64,000 nt of DNA from Parus major (taxonomy: Eukaryota > Chordata > Aves > Passeriformes > Paridae). The notes below the pieces were generated by a model that saw nothing but the letters and a program-made list of their open reading frames with translations, ran no database searches and was not told where the DNA came from. The DNA is taken from the NCBI RefSeq assembly GCF_001522545.3, contig NC_031791.1, positions 4,921,376-4,985,375 on the forward strand. Reading direction: 5' to 3'. Position numbers and translations under genes: made by a program. Below, one piece after another: positions 34,535 to 46,365 of the stretch (positions are counted from its first letter, which is position 1; each line of letters opens with the position of its first letter).

Positions 34535-34840
34535 ACGGAGTGGCTCAGCCTATTTACTTTATCAAGGGGAGTTTAAGAAGCAACTTGATCATAGTCTCTA
34601 AATACTTATGGAGGGAGGAGATTTCTGATAATGGAGGGGTTTTTAATCTAGGAGATAAAAAAATGTAATGAGATGCATTGGCTGGAAGCTGAAGCTAGAA
34701 AAACCTAAATTGGAAATAAGATGCATCTTTTAAGCAGGGAGTATAATTAACTATTGGAGCAATTTGCTAAGAGATGTGGCGGATTCTCCATCATTCGTGG
34801 TCTTTAAATCAAGACTTTCTGAGAGAGATGCTCTCCCTCA
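34535..34840 (+). mobile_element. Ancient CR1/L3-like 3' region
   Basis: 'gtgg(c)ggattctccatcattc' and 'tggtctttaaatcaagactt', preceded by 'ataattaactattggagcaa' and 'tttgctaagag', match the 3' UTR of ancient amniote CR1/L3 lines ('...attaaccattggaacaatttaccaagggttgtggtggattctccatcactggaaatttttaaatcaagattgg'). AT-rich and diverged, unlike the GC-rich young CR1 copies nearby. Relics of this age can be retained as regulatory sequence. Confidence 0.65.
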
Positions 34841-36567
34841 GCCAGGTGTCACTGGGTTCCACTGCTGGGGCACAAGAGTGTCCTCCTCCCGGGGAGCAGG
34901 GCAGGAGGGCAGGATCCCTGCTCAGACCCCTGCAGAAGGCAGTGTGCACCCACCCACCTCATCACCAGCCCACAAACACCCCCAGAACCGAGTCCTGCCC
35001 TCGATCCTGGCGCTCAGGGTGGCTTCCCCAGAAGCCTGGCAGCCTCACACTCTCCCTCACTGGTGCTGTTACTTCCCTGCCTCTTTTTTTCCCCTTGGTT
35101 TCTTTCTTGAGATTTTTTCCTTGCTGCCCTAATTTTTTTTTTTTTCCCCCTATAATTTTCTCCATTGACTTTAATTAAGCTCTCCCCAGGCTCGCTCTGT
35201 AGGCAGGCTTCCCCGGGTCTAATTAGACTCTCATCATAAGTAATCTACATGGAAAGCAAACATGTGTGTGTGTGAGAGAGCCAGTGAGATTTATAGAGAG
35301 CATGCAGGGAGCAGATGGGTGCATAAAACACTACAAATAATTCTGGTACAGATGCAGAAAAGGCAGGCGCTGTGGTGAGGACTGGAGCCTTCCCCACATG
35401 CTCACATAAGTCAAATCTCTGTCTCACTCTCTCTCTAGGTATCACCACATTTCCCACAATAAAATCAATAGTGCAGATCAGAGTAAATCATCTTTGACTG
35501 GGAAAGCAGGGCTCGGTGATAGCAGCGATTCCCAGATGAGACTTAAGGAGATGTCTCACACTGATGTGTTTCTAACCATGTACTTAAGACCCAAGGTGTG
35601 TGCTGAGGTAATTACCAGGGGTAGGCTGCCCGTGCTGGGAGCTCGCAGCTCTTGGCTCAGGGATGGAGGATGGTTTATGGTGTGGGGCTGGCAGCTGCTG
35701 CCCTCACACCTCCCGGACACGGCCTGCCAGGAGAGGAAATCACCCTGAGGGGAAAGAGCTGGGAAACAGGCAGGTTGGAGATAAAAGAGATAAAAATACC
35801 CACGGGCTGGGAGCCTGGGAGTTGCTCCCTGCCCTGATCCTGCCCCGGGCTGCTTGCTGCCCTGGAGCCTGTTCTGCCCTGGAATAGGGCTGTGCTGGGG
35901 GGCAGGAGGGGTCTTGGGATGCCCTGGGCAACTTGTGGGAGAGGGAAGCCGAGGTCCAGCTCCATCTCTGACCCTCCAGTCCTGCCTGAGGGCACCTGCT
36001 GTGTCTGAGGTGGGGAGGGGACCCGGGGAGGGGACCCAGCACCCACCATGGGGCTCTGGGCCCCTTGCCTTGGAGCTCTGCTGCTTCTCTGGCCAAGGGA
36101 AGGGCTCTGTCCTCTGCCCAACTCAGGGATTTTGTGCCCATCCCCTCACCTGGCTCAGCCTGGGGTGCAGAGAGGAGGCCACCAGAGCTGCCTGAGATGC
36201 TCCTCTGCCAGCTGAGTTTGCCAGGGCCTGGCACTGCCCTAGGATGTGGTCAGTGGGCTGGACTCAGCCTTTCCCCCTCTCTCTGTGACCCTCCCTTCTT
36301 TCCTGGCATCCTCATTCTCTCTGTCGCTGCCACAGGATAGGGCTGGCAGCTGATCCTTCCCAGCAGAGCCCCTCCACTTCATCTGCACCCCGGGGCTGGC
36401 TGGAGTGCTCTGCTGCCTCTGTCCACCACAGTGCCTGTCCCAGAGGAGCACACACGGCTTGTGACACCCAGGCTGTCACACACCAGAGCCCTGCCGAGCT
36501 CTGCCTGGATGAGGGGTCACCTTTGGGTCCCTCAGGTGTGGTGTGCTGAGCAAGAACTGTCCAGAAA
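34841..36567. other. No gene recognised; AT-rich 35130-35480
   Basis: Mostly GC-rich. The part from 35130 to 35480 is AT-richer ('tgactttaattaagctctcc', 'tctaattagactctcatc') with a short GT run at about 35263-35274, and could be a conserved noncoding element. No exon. Confidence 0.45.
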
Positions 36568-36675
36568 GGCATGGACAGCGCTCCCAGGCACAGGGTGGGG
36601 TTGATGGGATTGTCCTGTGCAGGGAGCTGGACTCGATGGTCCTTATCCACCTCGGGATATTCTGTTATTCCCTGA
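36568..36675 (+). mobile_element. CR1 LINE 3' end
   Basis: 'gacagcgctcccaggcacag', 'ggtggggttgatgggattgtc', 'gagctggactcgatggtcct' and the terminal 'gatattctgttattccctg' are sense CR1. About 110 bp. Confidence 0.88.
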
Positions 36676-37639
36676 TTCCCTGGCCTGGCAGTTCCCAAAC
36701 TGGAGATGATGGGAGAGGTTGAGACGGGCGTGTACAGGAGTCACATGTGGCAAAGGTGTCATCAGCAGTTTGGATGTGTCCCGTGCTGGCTTTCCCCCAG
36801 CACCTTTCTGGCAGGAGTCCCAGCCCTTGTGTGGCTACAGGAGGTTCCTGGTGGCAGCTCCCTGCCCTCTGGCCCTGCGGTGTCCCCTGTCCCTCCCCAG
36901 CCCCTTGCACTCCCCTTGGAGTGGGAATGGGTGAGAAAGGTCTGTTCTGCCACACCACAGGGACAGACTCCTCTGGGGTGCTCTCTGCTCACCTCTGGCA
37001 TGGCACCCCCACTCCCAGGGTGACCCCACACCAGTTTTTGGGGTGGGTCCCCAGCAGGAGGTGAGGGAAGAGCACTTCACAAGTGGCTCTTGTGAAGTTG
37101 TAGAGATGGGACAGCTCTGAGAGGGGAAGTGCTGCTGGCCACGGGGCAGGGCCTGTGGTTCACTGCATTTAAAGACAGGAGGAACTTCTGGGCCACTGAG
37201 ATCTGGTCCCTGGTCACTGGACATGTCCCTGGAAACGTGTCTCAGACCAGTCAGAGCAGGTTTGCAGCCTGAAACCAAAGGCTGTTGCTGAAGCATCTTT
37301 GCAGAAGCACCAAGGGATGGACTCTCCCCCTTTAGTGGCTGAACTCCCATGCACTGAGAACTGCCTTGTTTCCAGCAAAACTGGTTCTAGCTGGGTGTCC
37401 AGCCTGGTCTGGGTTCTGCCCCTGGGGACCAAAGATCCCTCCCAGCCATGGGATTTAATCCCTTTCCAATTTATCCTTCCTGTTGAGTTGTGCTTCCTGA
37501 ATGTCCCTCCACAAGGTGCTTTTTTCCAGGTTTTGTGTAATTTCTGTGTCTCTCTCCTCAGCACCTGCAAACTTCCCACATCCCCTAGAAAATCCAGACA
37601 CCAAAGGCACATCCAGCTTTCAAGTGGCTTCCTCAGGAA
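36676..37639. other. No gene recognised
   Basis: GC-rich unique sequence. Overlapping open frames on both strands, none supported. Confidence 0.5.
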
Positions 37640-38005
37640 CACTTTTCCATGTGGTGTGTAATTGGGCTGTGGAACTCATCCTCCTGCTACGTCACAAAGG
37701 CCAAAATGTCAATGTCTGGAAAGGCAGGTTAGACAAATTCCTGGGCAATAGGGCCACCAGTGGCTGCCCCAAGGGCTGCTGGACTGACCCAATTGCTCCT
37801 GCACTGCTCCTGAAGCCAGGAAAAATACTGTGGGAAAGGATGGCTCAGTGCTGGCCCTGCTTCTCTGAGCATCTGCTGCTGCTTGGAGATGGCCCAGGGC
37901 TTGGATGGAGCTCGGGTCTGGCCCTGTCCAGCCACTCCAGTGTCCCTGTGTGGTTTGACTCGATGTTCTTAGAGGTCTTTCCAACCTAAATAATTCCCTG
38001 GTTCC
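37640..38005 (+). mobile_element. Old CR1/L3-like fragment
   Basis: 'gggctgtggaactcatcct', 'caaaggccaaaatgtcaatg', 'ggcaggttagacaaattcctg' and 'gggcaatagggccaccagtgg' follow the ancient CR1/L3 landmark order ('tggaactcattgccac...gaggccaaaag...ttagacaaattcatgg...ataggtccatcagtgg'). The end at 37950-38005 ('ttgactcgatgttcttagagg', 'ctttccaacctaaataattcc') is a CR1 3' tail. It may be one old element or two adjacent ones. The 295-codon minus-strand frame over 37709-38596 is mostly antisense to this element and is not a gene. Confidence 0.6.
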
Positions 38006-39321
38006 GTGTGTGTGTGGAAAGAAAAGAAGCTTCAAACAGTCAAACACCAGCTTGTCCCACGTGGGTGGATCCCTTGGGCTGCTCACCCCGGGCTCCCCTG
38101 CAGGTACTGGAGACAAAAGGGCATTTCCAGGATGGGAATTAGCTTTTCCTGAGTCACCAATGTGCAATGGGGTGGAGAATTCATCCCCTTGCTGCTGAGC
38201 TGAGGTGTGGGAGACACAATTCCCAGGGAAACCCTCCTGGACTGCCTTGGGCCTGCACTGCCTCCGGGAAGGGAAGGTGGTGGCCTTGTCCCACCCTCTG
38301 CAGGAGCCATGGTCAGCCCTGCAGGAAAGCCCAGGGTAGGCACAGCTCCCATCACCTCCTCCCCTCGTGGAGCATCCCATGGGATCAACCCAGCGACCTC
38401 GAGAGGGCTGGGAGGAACAGTCCCAGCCGAGCTGGAGCTGCCTGCAGTCCTTCCCTGGACCCCCAAGGCACGGGCATTCCCCAGAGAGCTCCTCCAGATG
38501 TCTGCAGGGTCCAAAACCACCGAATCCAGCATCAGGCCCCTGTCTGAAGGTACCTGGTGGAGGAATGCTGGGTGGCTGGAGGACACAGGCATCCACCCAG
38601 GCAGTTCACACCAACCTCAGGAGCTCATTGCTCCTGCAGCTCACGCACCTCGTTGTGCTCTTGTGATGCTCCTGGGGTCTGAGCTCTAGACCTGCCCAAT
38701 AGGCTGCACCTCATTTCCCTGGTCATAAAATCATCTAGCACTAACTGTGCCGGGCTGCAGAAACCCTCAGCCAGCTCTTTTCAGACTCTTGACATGTGAA
38801 ATTAGACTGATTATTGAGATTACTATTATTTTTAGGGCGATTTGAAAATGTTTGTCCCATGTAGATGTTGTTTGACATTCTCCAAGCCTGAAGAGCACTC
38901 CATTGTCCTTGCGTGTTGGAAGTGCTTCCTCCCAAACACGCAGAGCAGAAATTCTCCGTGCTCACATCTGCCTCTCCTGCCTTGTTATGAGCAATTTCTC
39001 CATCTCTGTGTAGCAGCAGCCTTTGCCATTGCTGGGGTTTCTGTTATTCCTAATAGACTTCTAAAACCTCTTCATTTTGCCAGCCCAGGCGCTTGTCCCA
39101 GTCCTTTTGCCACTTGTGGTTTGAGGACTGTCACTCTCTGGCCAGGGGAGCAGCGTGGAGAGGTGTGAGGATGGAGAGAGTGAGGAGGGGGATGGAAGGA
39201 TGGGATGAACATCAGGGGGGTCTGAGCTCCTCCTGGAGGGCAGGGAGACATCACCCCTCCCCAGCACACACTCTGCCCCCTCCTTGGGGTGAATACAACC
39301 TCCTTTCCAAACAGCCTCCGC
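38006..39321. other. No gene recognised; AT-rich 38700-39080
   Basis: GC-rich to about 38690, then an AT-rich interval ('ctgattattgagattactatt', 'atttttagggcgatttgaaa') that could be a short conserved noncoding element. Confidence 0.4.
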
Positions 39322-39412
39322 TCTGGGGGACAGGGAGAGCTGGGGTTGAGAGAATTGGGATTGTTCAGCCTGGAGAAGGTTCTGGGTTGAGCTTATTGTG
39401 ACCTTGCAGCTG
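39322..39412 (+). mobile_element. CR1 LINE fragment (left of a tail-to-tail pair)
   Basis: 'gagagctggggttgagagaat', 'tgggattgttcagcctggag', 'cttattgtgaccttgcagct' is sense CR1 from well upstream of its 3' end. It stops abruptly where the antisense copy begins. Confidence 0.8.
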
Positions 39413-39415
39413 ATC

Positions 39416-39665
39416 CATAGAGCCGTAGGAAGGTCTGGAAGGGACCTTTAAATGTCAACTCATCCTTGCTCCATGGGCAGGGACACCTTCCACTGTCCCA
39501 GATTGCTCCAAGCCCCATCCAACCTGGTCTTGGACACTTCCAGGGATCCAAGGGCAGCCACAGCTGTGATAGTTTCTCACCACCTCACTGTAGAGAACTT
39601 CTTCCTTATATCCAATCCTCTCTGCAGTTTCAGCCCATTCCCCACTGTCCTGTCACAACAGACCC
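39416..39665 (-). mobile_element. CR1 LINE fragment (right of a tail-to-tail pair)
   Basis: Antisense CR1 3' region: 'ggtctggaagggacctttaa', 'gggcagggacaccttccact', 'ccatccaacctggtcttgga', 'cagggatccaagggcagcc', 'ccccactgtcctgtcacaac'. It begins a few bases after the sense fragment ends, so one copy inserted into, or recombined with, the other. Confidence 0.92.
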
Positions 39666-41884
39666 TGATTAAAAGTGAAGGAAGTTTCTCATTTGATTTA
39701 GGACTAATCATTTACCTTCAGCTTTACCTTTTAGCCCCCAGATGAGAAGTCACAGGGGCTCTGCCTGACCATGTGATGACTTTCCTCAGGAGCCTGAGAA
39801 TTCCCAAATCTCTGGCATTGCCCAGAGACACCGTGAGAGGAGGAACATTCCCATTTTCAGCCTCTCTTGGCTCTCAGCCTTTACTGGGACAGCCCCTGCC
39901 TGGTCACACGGGGGTGTGGAAGGACCTGGAGGGGAGGACACAATCCCAAGGCAGTGTGCTGCTGGTCCCCTTGTCCTGCTGTGGGCTTCCTCCATCCCAT
40001 CCAGCCCCCACCGCCTCGCTCTGACAAACCACTCACAGAGTATTTGTTTCAGATATTTAAATACATCTCAGGGTTCAGATCGCAGCTTCTCAACAGCAGT
40101 TAAATAAGTAACACATTCATATTTTGTAAACTGTTTCTCACAGCTTGTTTATTTAGGGTTATAACTCGATTTGGGCTCCTTATGGAAGTGTGACTCATTG
40201 TTTAATGTGTCAGCTCATTAGCAATACTTGTTTTTGCCTTATATTTCTGTGCTACCACTAATTGCTGAGCCCACTGTGAGCTTCAGCTTCCAATGACACT
40301 GTGGAAAATGCAAGAAAATAGATCAGTTACTAGATAAAAGGCAACAGAAATAAACAAACTCATGAACCTGCAGAGGAAGCTTTTTAGCTGCTGTGATTCT
40401 ACTTCACAAGGAGACCTCCCTCGTTTGGGAAATTGATACCACGAGCTCCTGGGATCTTGTGTCAGGAGGATTTGAGCAAGACCAAGCTAAAGAAAACCAC
40501 AGGCAAGGCAAATGCATCAGGGTCACTTCTTCACATCAGCACAGGTGGGGACAACACCTGCAGCTCAAAAGACACCAGCCTGCCCTCTCTGAGGAGCTGC
40601 TGCCCTGGCAGGGGCTGCATTTGAGTGTCTTCATAGTGCAATCTGTTTCTTTGATGCACCATCCCTGAGGGCTGGGCCAGAGGTGCTCAAACCTTAGAGA
40701 AGGCACATCCCAAGCAAGGTCCATCAAGGACTTGCTGATGAGAAAACCTGACCAAATCTCTCCTCTTTGGAGAGTCTGCAGGTGAGGCTGGAAGCAGCTT
40801 CAGCCTCCTGCCACCCAACCTGCACTGTGGGGGCAGCACCTCCTCCTCCACCCTGGTCCCTCAGCCTCAAGCACTTGCTAGGAGAAGTGTCCTGGCCACA
40901 GGAGAGGTGTTTTCCACCTTATGTATCTCTGCTCAGAGCTCCATCTCTAGGAATTGACAGCTGGAGATGGAAGAGCCCATTTTTGTCATTTGGATTTCGT
41001 GGGCTCTCTGGAACAAGCCTTGAAAATGCTGATGTTCCTGGTCACAGTCTTTGGCAAAGCAATTGTTCTGGACATGTGCAAATCAGCCTTCCATGCTTGC
41101 GTCCCTGCTTGCTTCCTGGCTTCCTTTATTCCTTCCTTTTCTCTGCACCACTCCAGCAAGATTTTGTTTTCTGCTTTGCTGGCATAAGCTTCTTTCTAAG
41201 AAGAAAACGGCTGCTTGTTTCCACATAGTTTCAGGAGTCTTTATAAGTATTTAAAGGAACAACAGCCACCAAATGAAAAGCATTTTATGGCAGAGAGAAC
41301 GAAGGAAAAACCCACAGGACTGGAGGGGTCAGTGATGATGACGAAGAAAGGGGAAAAGAGCCAGACCTGCCTGATTAATGTGCTTAACTTTTCCCTCCTT
41401 GCAGAGCCCCAGGGAGCACTACTGGGAAGGGGTTGCTGGAAGAGGCTGTCAGGGTCCATGAAGGAGTCAGGCAGGCTTTCTGCTCCATCCTCCCACTCCA
41501 TCCTCTGGCCCCAGCTCCTCTGCTCCCTGCCAGGAGGATGGAGCCCCTGCAGGCAGCTCCTTCCCCCTGCCCACAGCGCAGCAAAAGTGCCAACACTGCT
41601 GTCCCTTCCCTGCCAGGCGCTGCCAGCCTTGCTGTGTGACACTGGGACACGTCAGGCCCCGGCTCTCCACGGGTCCCTGCGGGTTGGGAGCAGCACAGGA
41701 GGCACCAGCACAACGTGACTGGCCTCAAGAGCAGCATTTCAATTAGGAACAGGAAGGCCAGGGAAGGATAAGCAAACTCAGGCTGTCCAAAGGAGGCTGC
41801 AGGAGCCAAAACTCCAGGGTTGCGTTTCTGGCCAGAAGTGCTGCAGATTTGGAAAATATCTCCACTGGAGAGGGGGAACATCCA
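39666..41884. other. No gene recognised; AT-rich 40030-40400
   Basis: The interval 40030-40400 is AT-rich and repeat-free ('gtttatttagggttataactc', 'tgtcagctcattagcaatac', 'ctaccactaattgctgagcc') and is a fair candidate conserved noncoding element. The remainder is ordinary unique sequence. Confidence 0.4.
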
Positions 41885-42300
41885 GCCTGGGTATGAAACT
41901 ATTAGGGAGTGTCCAGAGAAGGGTCAAGGAGAGGGTGAAGGGTCAGGAGGGGCCACAGGAGGAGCAGCTGAGGGCACTTGGAGTGTCCAGCTGGAGCAGA
42001 GCACAGTGAGGGCAGAGCTCAGGGATCTGCAGCTCCCATCTCTGCTCTGGGACAGGGACAGCACCCAGGGAACGGCTGGAGCTGGGCCAGGCCAGGCTCA
42101 GGCTGGATTTAGGGAAAGGTTCTTCCCCCAGAGGTGCTGGCACTGCCCAGGCTCCCCAGGGAATGGGCACGGCCCCGAGGCTGCCAGAGCTGCAGGAGCC
42201 TTTGGACAGCGCTCCAGGGATGCCCAGGCTGGGGGTGCTGGGGTTGGACTTTATGATCCTGGGGGTCCCCTCCAGCCCAGGATGTTCTGTGGCTCCATGG
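41885..42300 (+). mobile_element. CR1 LINE 3' region, young GC-rich subfamily
   Basis: Sense CR1 from 'gagtgtccagagaagggtca' to 'ttggactttatgatcctggg' and 'cagcccaggatgttctgtgg'. The 168 bp from 42076 to 42243 are identical by eye to 58993-59160, and the same stretch reappears inverted at 57632-57775. This marks a recent CR1 subfamily with a characteristic 'ccaggctggggg' 3' region. Confidence 0.95.
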
Positions 42301-43491
42301 CTGATAAGAGCTGCTCCTGGTGGAATCAGATAAAACAAACCCTCTCCTCCCCAGGAGTTGTGCCCAGATATGGGGATCACTCTCCAGCATTCCCTGTCTG
42401 CTCAGTTCTCCAAGGCAGCCTTTGGGATATGCCAGGGATTTCTCAACACTGCTGGAAAAATGGGCTTTAAAATAGAAAGTTAAACTCTCTGTTACCCTCC
42501 CACAGTGAGATCCAGCACGGGGAGATCCGTGCCTGCCCTAGGTCCTGTGCTCCTGGAGCTCTGCAGGAGGGACTCACCCCAGCCCAGTTACAGCCCAAGA
42601 CACTCTTCCTTCATCCCTACTCAGCATTGCAGAGAGAAAGCAGAATTCCTTATCTGGGAGATGTAGCAGGGCAGAATTGCCTTTTCCAGCACTGAGGAGG
42701 GCTCTGCAAACAATGGAGATTAAAAAATAAATAAAAGCTATAAAAACTGCTCGGCAATGTCCTTTTAAATTATATTTTTTTTCTGAAAATATGCAATAAA
42801 TCCCATGCAAGAGTCATAAAAGTACCTGAAATGCTCCTAGAAAGATTTATGGGCACCTTACCACTATTCTCAATAAAGTGAATATGCTGGCTCCAAAATA
42901 ATTTCTCATCACCCATACTTCAAATTCCTGAACTCCTTTCAGTGAGCCTATCCCAAGAATTACTGTAACGTCAGGATGGCTGTATTACATCCCCTCAGAA
43001 ATAACCTCCTGCCTGATTTATACACACTGGGATCTGCCTTGTCCACGTTGCTGAATCCAGAGATTCTCAGCTTTGACCCTGTGCCAGAGAACTGTCCCTG
43101 TAACTTTTCCAGGGAGCCTTGTCATCCCGAAATAATCTCATCATTGACTCGAAGTAGTTTGGAAACTTGGCTTTTGGGATGGACATTCCTGACAGGGAGA
43201 AGGAGGGGAGCCCTGACACCTGCAAATGAGATGATGCTGGTGGAGGGAGGTGCCCAGGAGAAGGTGGGGGACAACCTCCCTGCCACGATGGAGATGGAGA
43301 CAAAGGTCTGGATTTGTGCTGGATGGGTACAAAAGGTACAGAAAGGGATCCTGTTCCCTTCCTGGGGCTCTGTGGAGGACAGGGAAGGGCCTGATTCCCT
43401 GTTGGCCACAGCCACCACTGCTCTTCCCTTCTGCAAGTGAGTTTGTGCCTGGCTTTGCTGGACCTGGACTCCACCTGGTACCTGGAGCACC
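42301..43491. other. No gene recognised; AT-rich 42700-42980
   Basis: The AT-rich interval contains several AATAAA-like words ('aaaataaataaaagc', 'gcaataaatccc', 'ctcaataaagtg'). These could be chance in AT-rich DNA or part of a conserved noncoding element. No transcript end can be assigned. Confidence 0.4.
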
Positions 43492-43892
43492 TGCCTAGAG
43501 CAGACCAGACAAGATAAAGAGAATAAAGTGAGGATTTATTGAAGGCCTTCAGTAGCTGCACCTTGGGCAGACAGAGGCTGCACCCAAGATGGTCACGAGT
43601 TTTTCAGACAATTAGAAGTTTGGTTTATTTACATATCAGGGGTTAATTCTCTAATTACAGCTTCAGGTAATGAAGTCATTTACCCCCAGTTTGCTCCCCC
43701 TTCCCTGATTCACTTTTGTTTATGTTTTTGGGGCCTGAGGCAGTGAGGTGGCATTGAGTTTCAGGCCTAGAGAGGAATTATTTTGTCTGAATCAAGCAGG
43801 AGAACAGTAGCTGACAGGCTATGGAGTTTTAGAGTAATACCCTAAAGAAGTATGGGATTTGAAAAATAAAGCTAAAATCCTAAAGCATCACA
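43492..43892 (-). mobile_element. Solo LTR, family A
   Basis: Inverted copy of the LTR at 27211-27621, with 'tttattgaaggccttcagtag' near the left (an AATAAA poly(A) signal on the minus strand), 'caggtaatgaagtcatttaccc' in the middle, and 'gctaaaatcctaaagcatcaca' at the right, giving TG...CA ends on the minus strand. The octamer position reads 'atttacat' here, so that site is mutated. No retroviral interior. Confidence 0.82.
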
Positions 43893-44032
43893 CCAGCCAA
43901 GGTTTTCCTGGCTTTGCATCATCCTCAGGACTGTTCCTGTCTGGTGTCTGTGTGGGGCTGTGGCTTTGCCCCACAAACCCTTCCCCAGTGCTGCCAGCAC
44001 AGGCTGTGGGATGGGTTTGTGCCCTCTGTGCC

Positions 44033-44110
44033 TTCACAGAACCCCAGAACAGCTTGGGTTGGAAGGGCCTTTAAAGGTCAGCAGCTCCAACCCTCCACTT
44101 GCAGCTTTCC
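44033..44110 (-). mobile_element. CR1 LINE terminal fragment
   Basis: 'ttcacagaaccccagaacag', 'cttgggttggaagggccttt', 'aaaggtcagcagctccaacc' is antisense CR1 3' end, about 75 bp. Confidence 0.88.
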
Positions 44111-46365
44111 TCCCCCAAATCACCACCCTGGGCAAAGCAATGCAGCCCCTGGGAGGTTTGGAGACAGCTGCCAGAACCTGGCAGCACCGAGCTCACTCAG
44201 GGGTGAAATTTATTGAGGAGAAAGCGATAGCACTGAGGAAGAAATGCCCCAAATGTCTGTGGTTTATGTTCTTCCCCCAGCAGGAAGAATGTCTTTTAAT
44301 TATTTGATTAAACCAGCCATGTCCTGGAAGAGATTTGGGCTGTTCATCCTCCTTCCCACCTTCCCCATTTCTTTCCTTTCACCACTGGTAACCCCAAAAG
44401 TGTGATGTGCAGATTTACCAAGGACTCTGGGTTTATTTCAGCTTTATTTCATTCTTTACAGCCCTTTTTGCCACTTTTCTAATGTGGAGAAGTTTGCAAA
44501 ATTGGACATTAGCAAAAGGAAAATTACAAAAAAGAAACCCCAAGGACCAAGGCTGATGCCCTTCATCCTGTGGTAGCCAGGGTCTGACAAAAAGATGTGG
44601 AAAATAGAAATCTGCTAAAACACCCTGAAAGTGGGCAAAGAGAAAAGGAAACAACAACAAGAAGAATGGAAAATGAAAGAAAATCACATCCATGGGGGTT
44701 TTGGTGAAATGACGGATTTTTGGTGAGGGGGAATTGTAAATTTCTTGGGGTAAAAGTGTTGTTCTCAGAGGCACCTGGGGAAGGTGGTACCGCAGTCTCT
44801 CGGGTGGATTGTGCTGGGAAAGCAGCACAGCCTTTTTGGGAAGCTCCTCCCTTTGAGCCTCCATCCCCAGCAGGACTGTGTGAACCTCACTGCTGCCTTT
44901 GTTGTGTGATTTGCTGGTGACAGGCAGCGGTGACACAACTCAAGGGTGGCAACAGGGGGGAACCTCAGAAGGGCATCAAATCCATCCCTCCCCATTCAAC
45001 AGGCTCCTCACTGGATGCTATTCCTGCTTTGAAAGGTGCTGCTCTCTCACCCCCAGTGCTGGGGGCACTCATTTTCGATGTTCAGAATTGGGGCACAATT
45101 TGTTTTTGGGTGCCATAACATGAGAAGGGCTTAGAGCTATTAAAGAGTTTCCAAAAGAGAGACACAGAGCTGCTGAAGGGAAATAAACACCCACCGAGAG
45201 GATGAATTTCCATGAAATTAAAAAGAAAAAACAACCAAAACCCAAACAACAAAATAAAACAAGGCTAAAAACCCCTCATTGCGCTTGCAGATGTATCAGT
45301 GCTATTCTCTGATTTTTAAATGGTAACTGCAAAGTTGGAAGCTTTGATGTAGAGCCAGGGAAGGATCTGAGGTCTGGGGAAGGGAGAAGGTCCCAGAATC
45401 TGAACCTGTGTCCAGCCTGAGCAGGGGGTGAGGGACACTTGGGGCACAGGGGACACAGATCCATCACCCGGCTGCCAAAGGCACAACCATCCAGTTTGCC
45501 CCAAAAAGCTGATGACAACCTCAGAAATCAGCCTTTTCAGCCCTAACCAAATATCTCTTGCTGGAGAGATGTAGCATCCAATCTGGGGCCATTCTCAGAT
45601 GCGTTTCAGTGCTGAGATTTGGGCTTTCACTTGATTTTTGCTTTTTTCCCTTGCAATTGGCAAGTAAATCCTTGCCTAGAAACACGTCTCTTCATCTCCA
45701 CTCTTTGTGAGAGTCCCAGATCTGTCTCTCAGATGCTGCAGGAACCCTCCCTCGAGTGCCCTGGGCTGTCCAGCCCTGCCCAGGGCGCTCTGCTGTGCTG
45801 CAGAGTTTGGGCCAGTCCATCCTGTGCTCCCCAGACGTGTCCTGGGGGGATGCAGCCACCCCTGACGTGGACAGGGCTGCCGTGACCTTGAAGCAGATCT
45901 GGGCAGGGATTTTCCAGCTGGCTGCCCTTGGCTGCTCCAGTCAGTGCTGGAGTTGACTGCCCTGCTGTGGGAGGTGCCAGGCTGCTGCTTGGAGAGCATC
46001 AACACAGAAAATAATCAGGGAGGGAAAATCCAGCGTGGAGATGAGAGGAAGGACAGCAGCACACAGCCTCTGTTCTGGCGAGATGGGGAGAAAAGCCGGC
46101 ATTCAAATACTTCAGCAATTAATTGGGAGTGTGACAGGAAACATGCACTGACTGTAAAGCACAGATATGTGAGGGAGTGCGCAGCACTGGGGATGTGATG
46201 CTTTCCTGGGATTCCTGGACATTGTGAGGGGTTTTTTCTGCCTTAAGGGAGCTCAGCTGCCCCTCCTTGTCCTCCCTGCCTGCCCTCCCAGAGCCCAGAG
46301 CATCCTGTGGGCTCTGCCCAGCACCTGCTGCCTCACACCCCATCCTTCTGGTGGCTTTTTGGGGC
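44111..46365. other. No gene recognised
   Basis: Unique sequence with an A-rich stretch at about 45219-45262 ('aaaaagaaaaaacaaccaaaa') and no recognisable exon or element. Confidence 0.5.

Noticed and set aside
37709..38596. 295-codon minus-strand frame, the longest without N
   Set aside because: Much of it is antisense to an old CR1/L3-like element and its tail. Composition is low in charged residues, no domain is visible and no splice sites fit.
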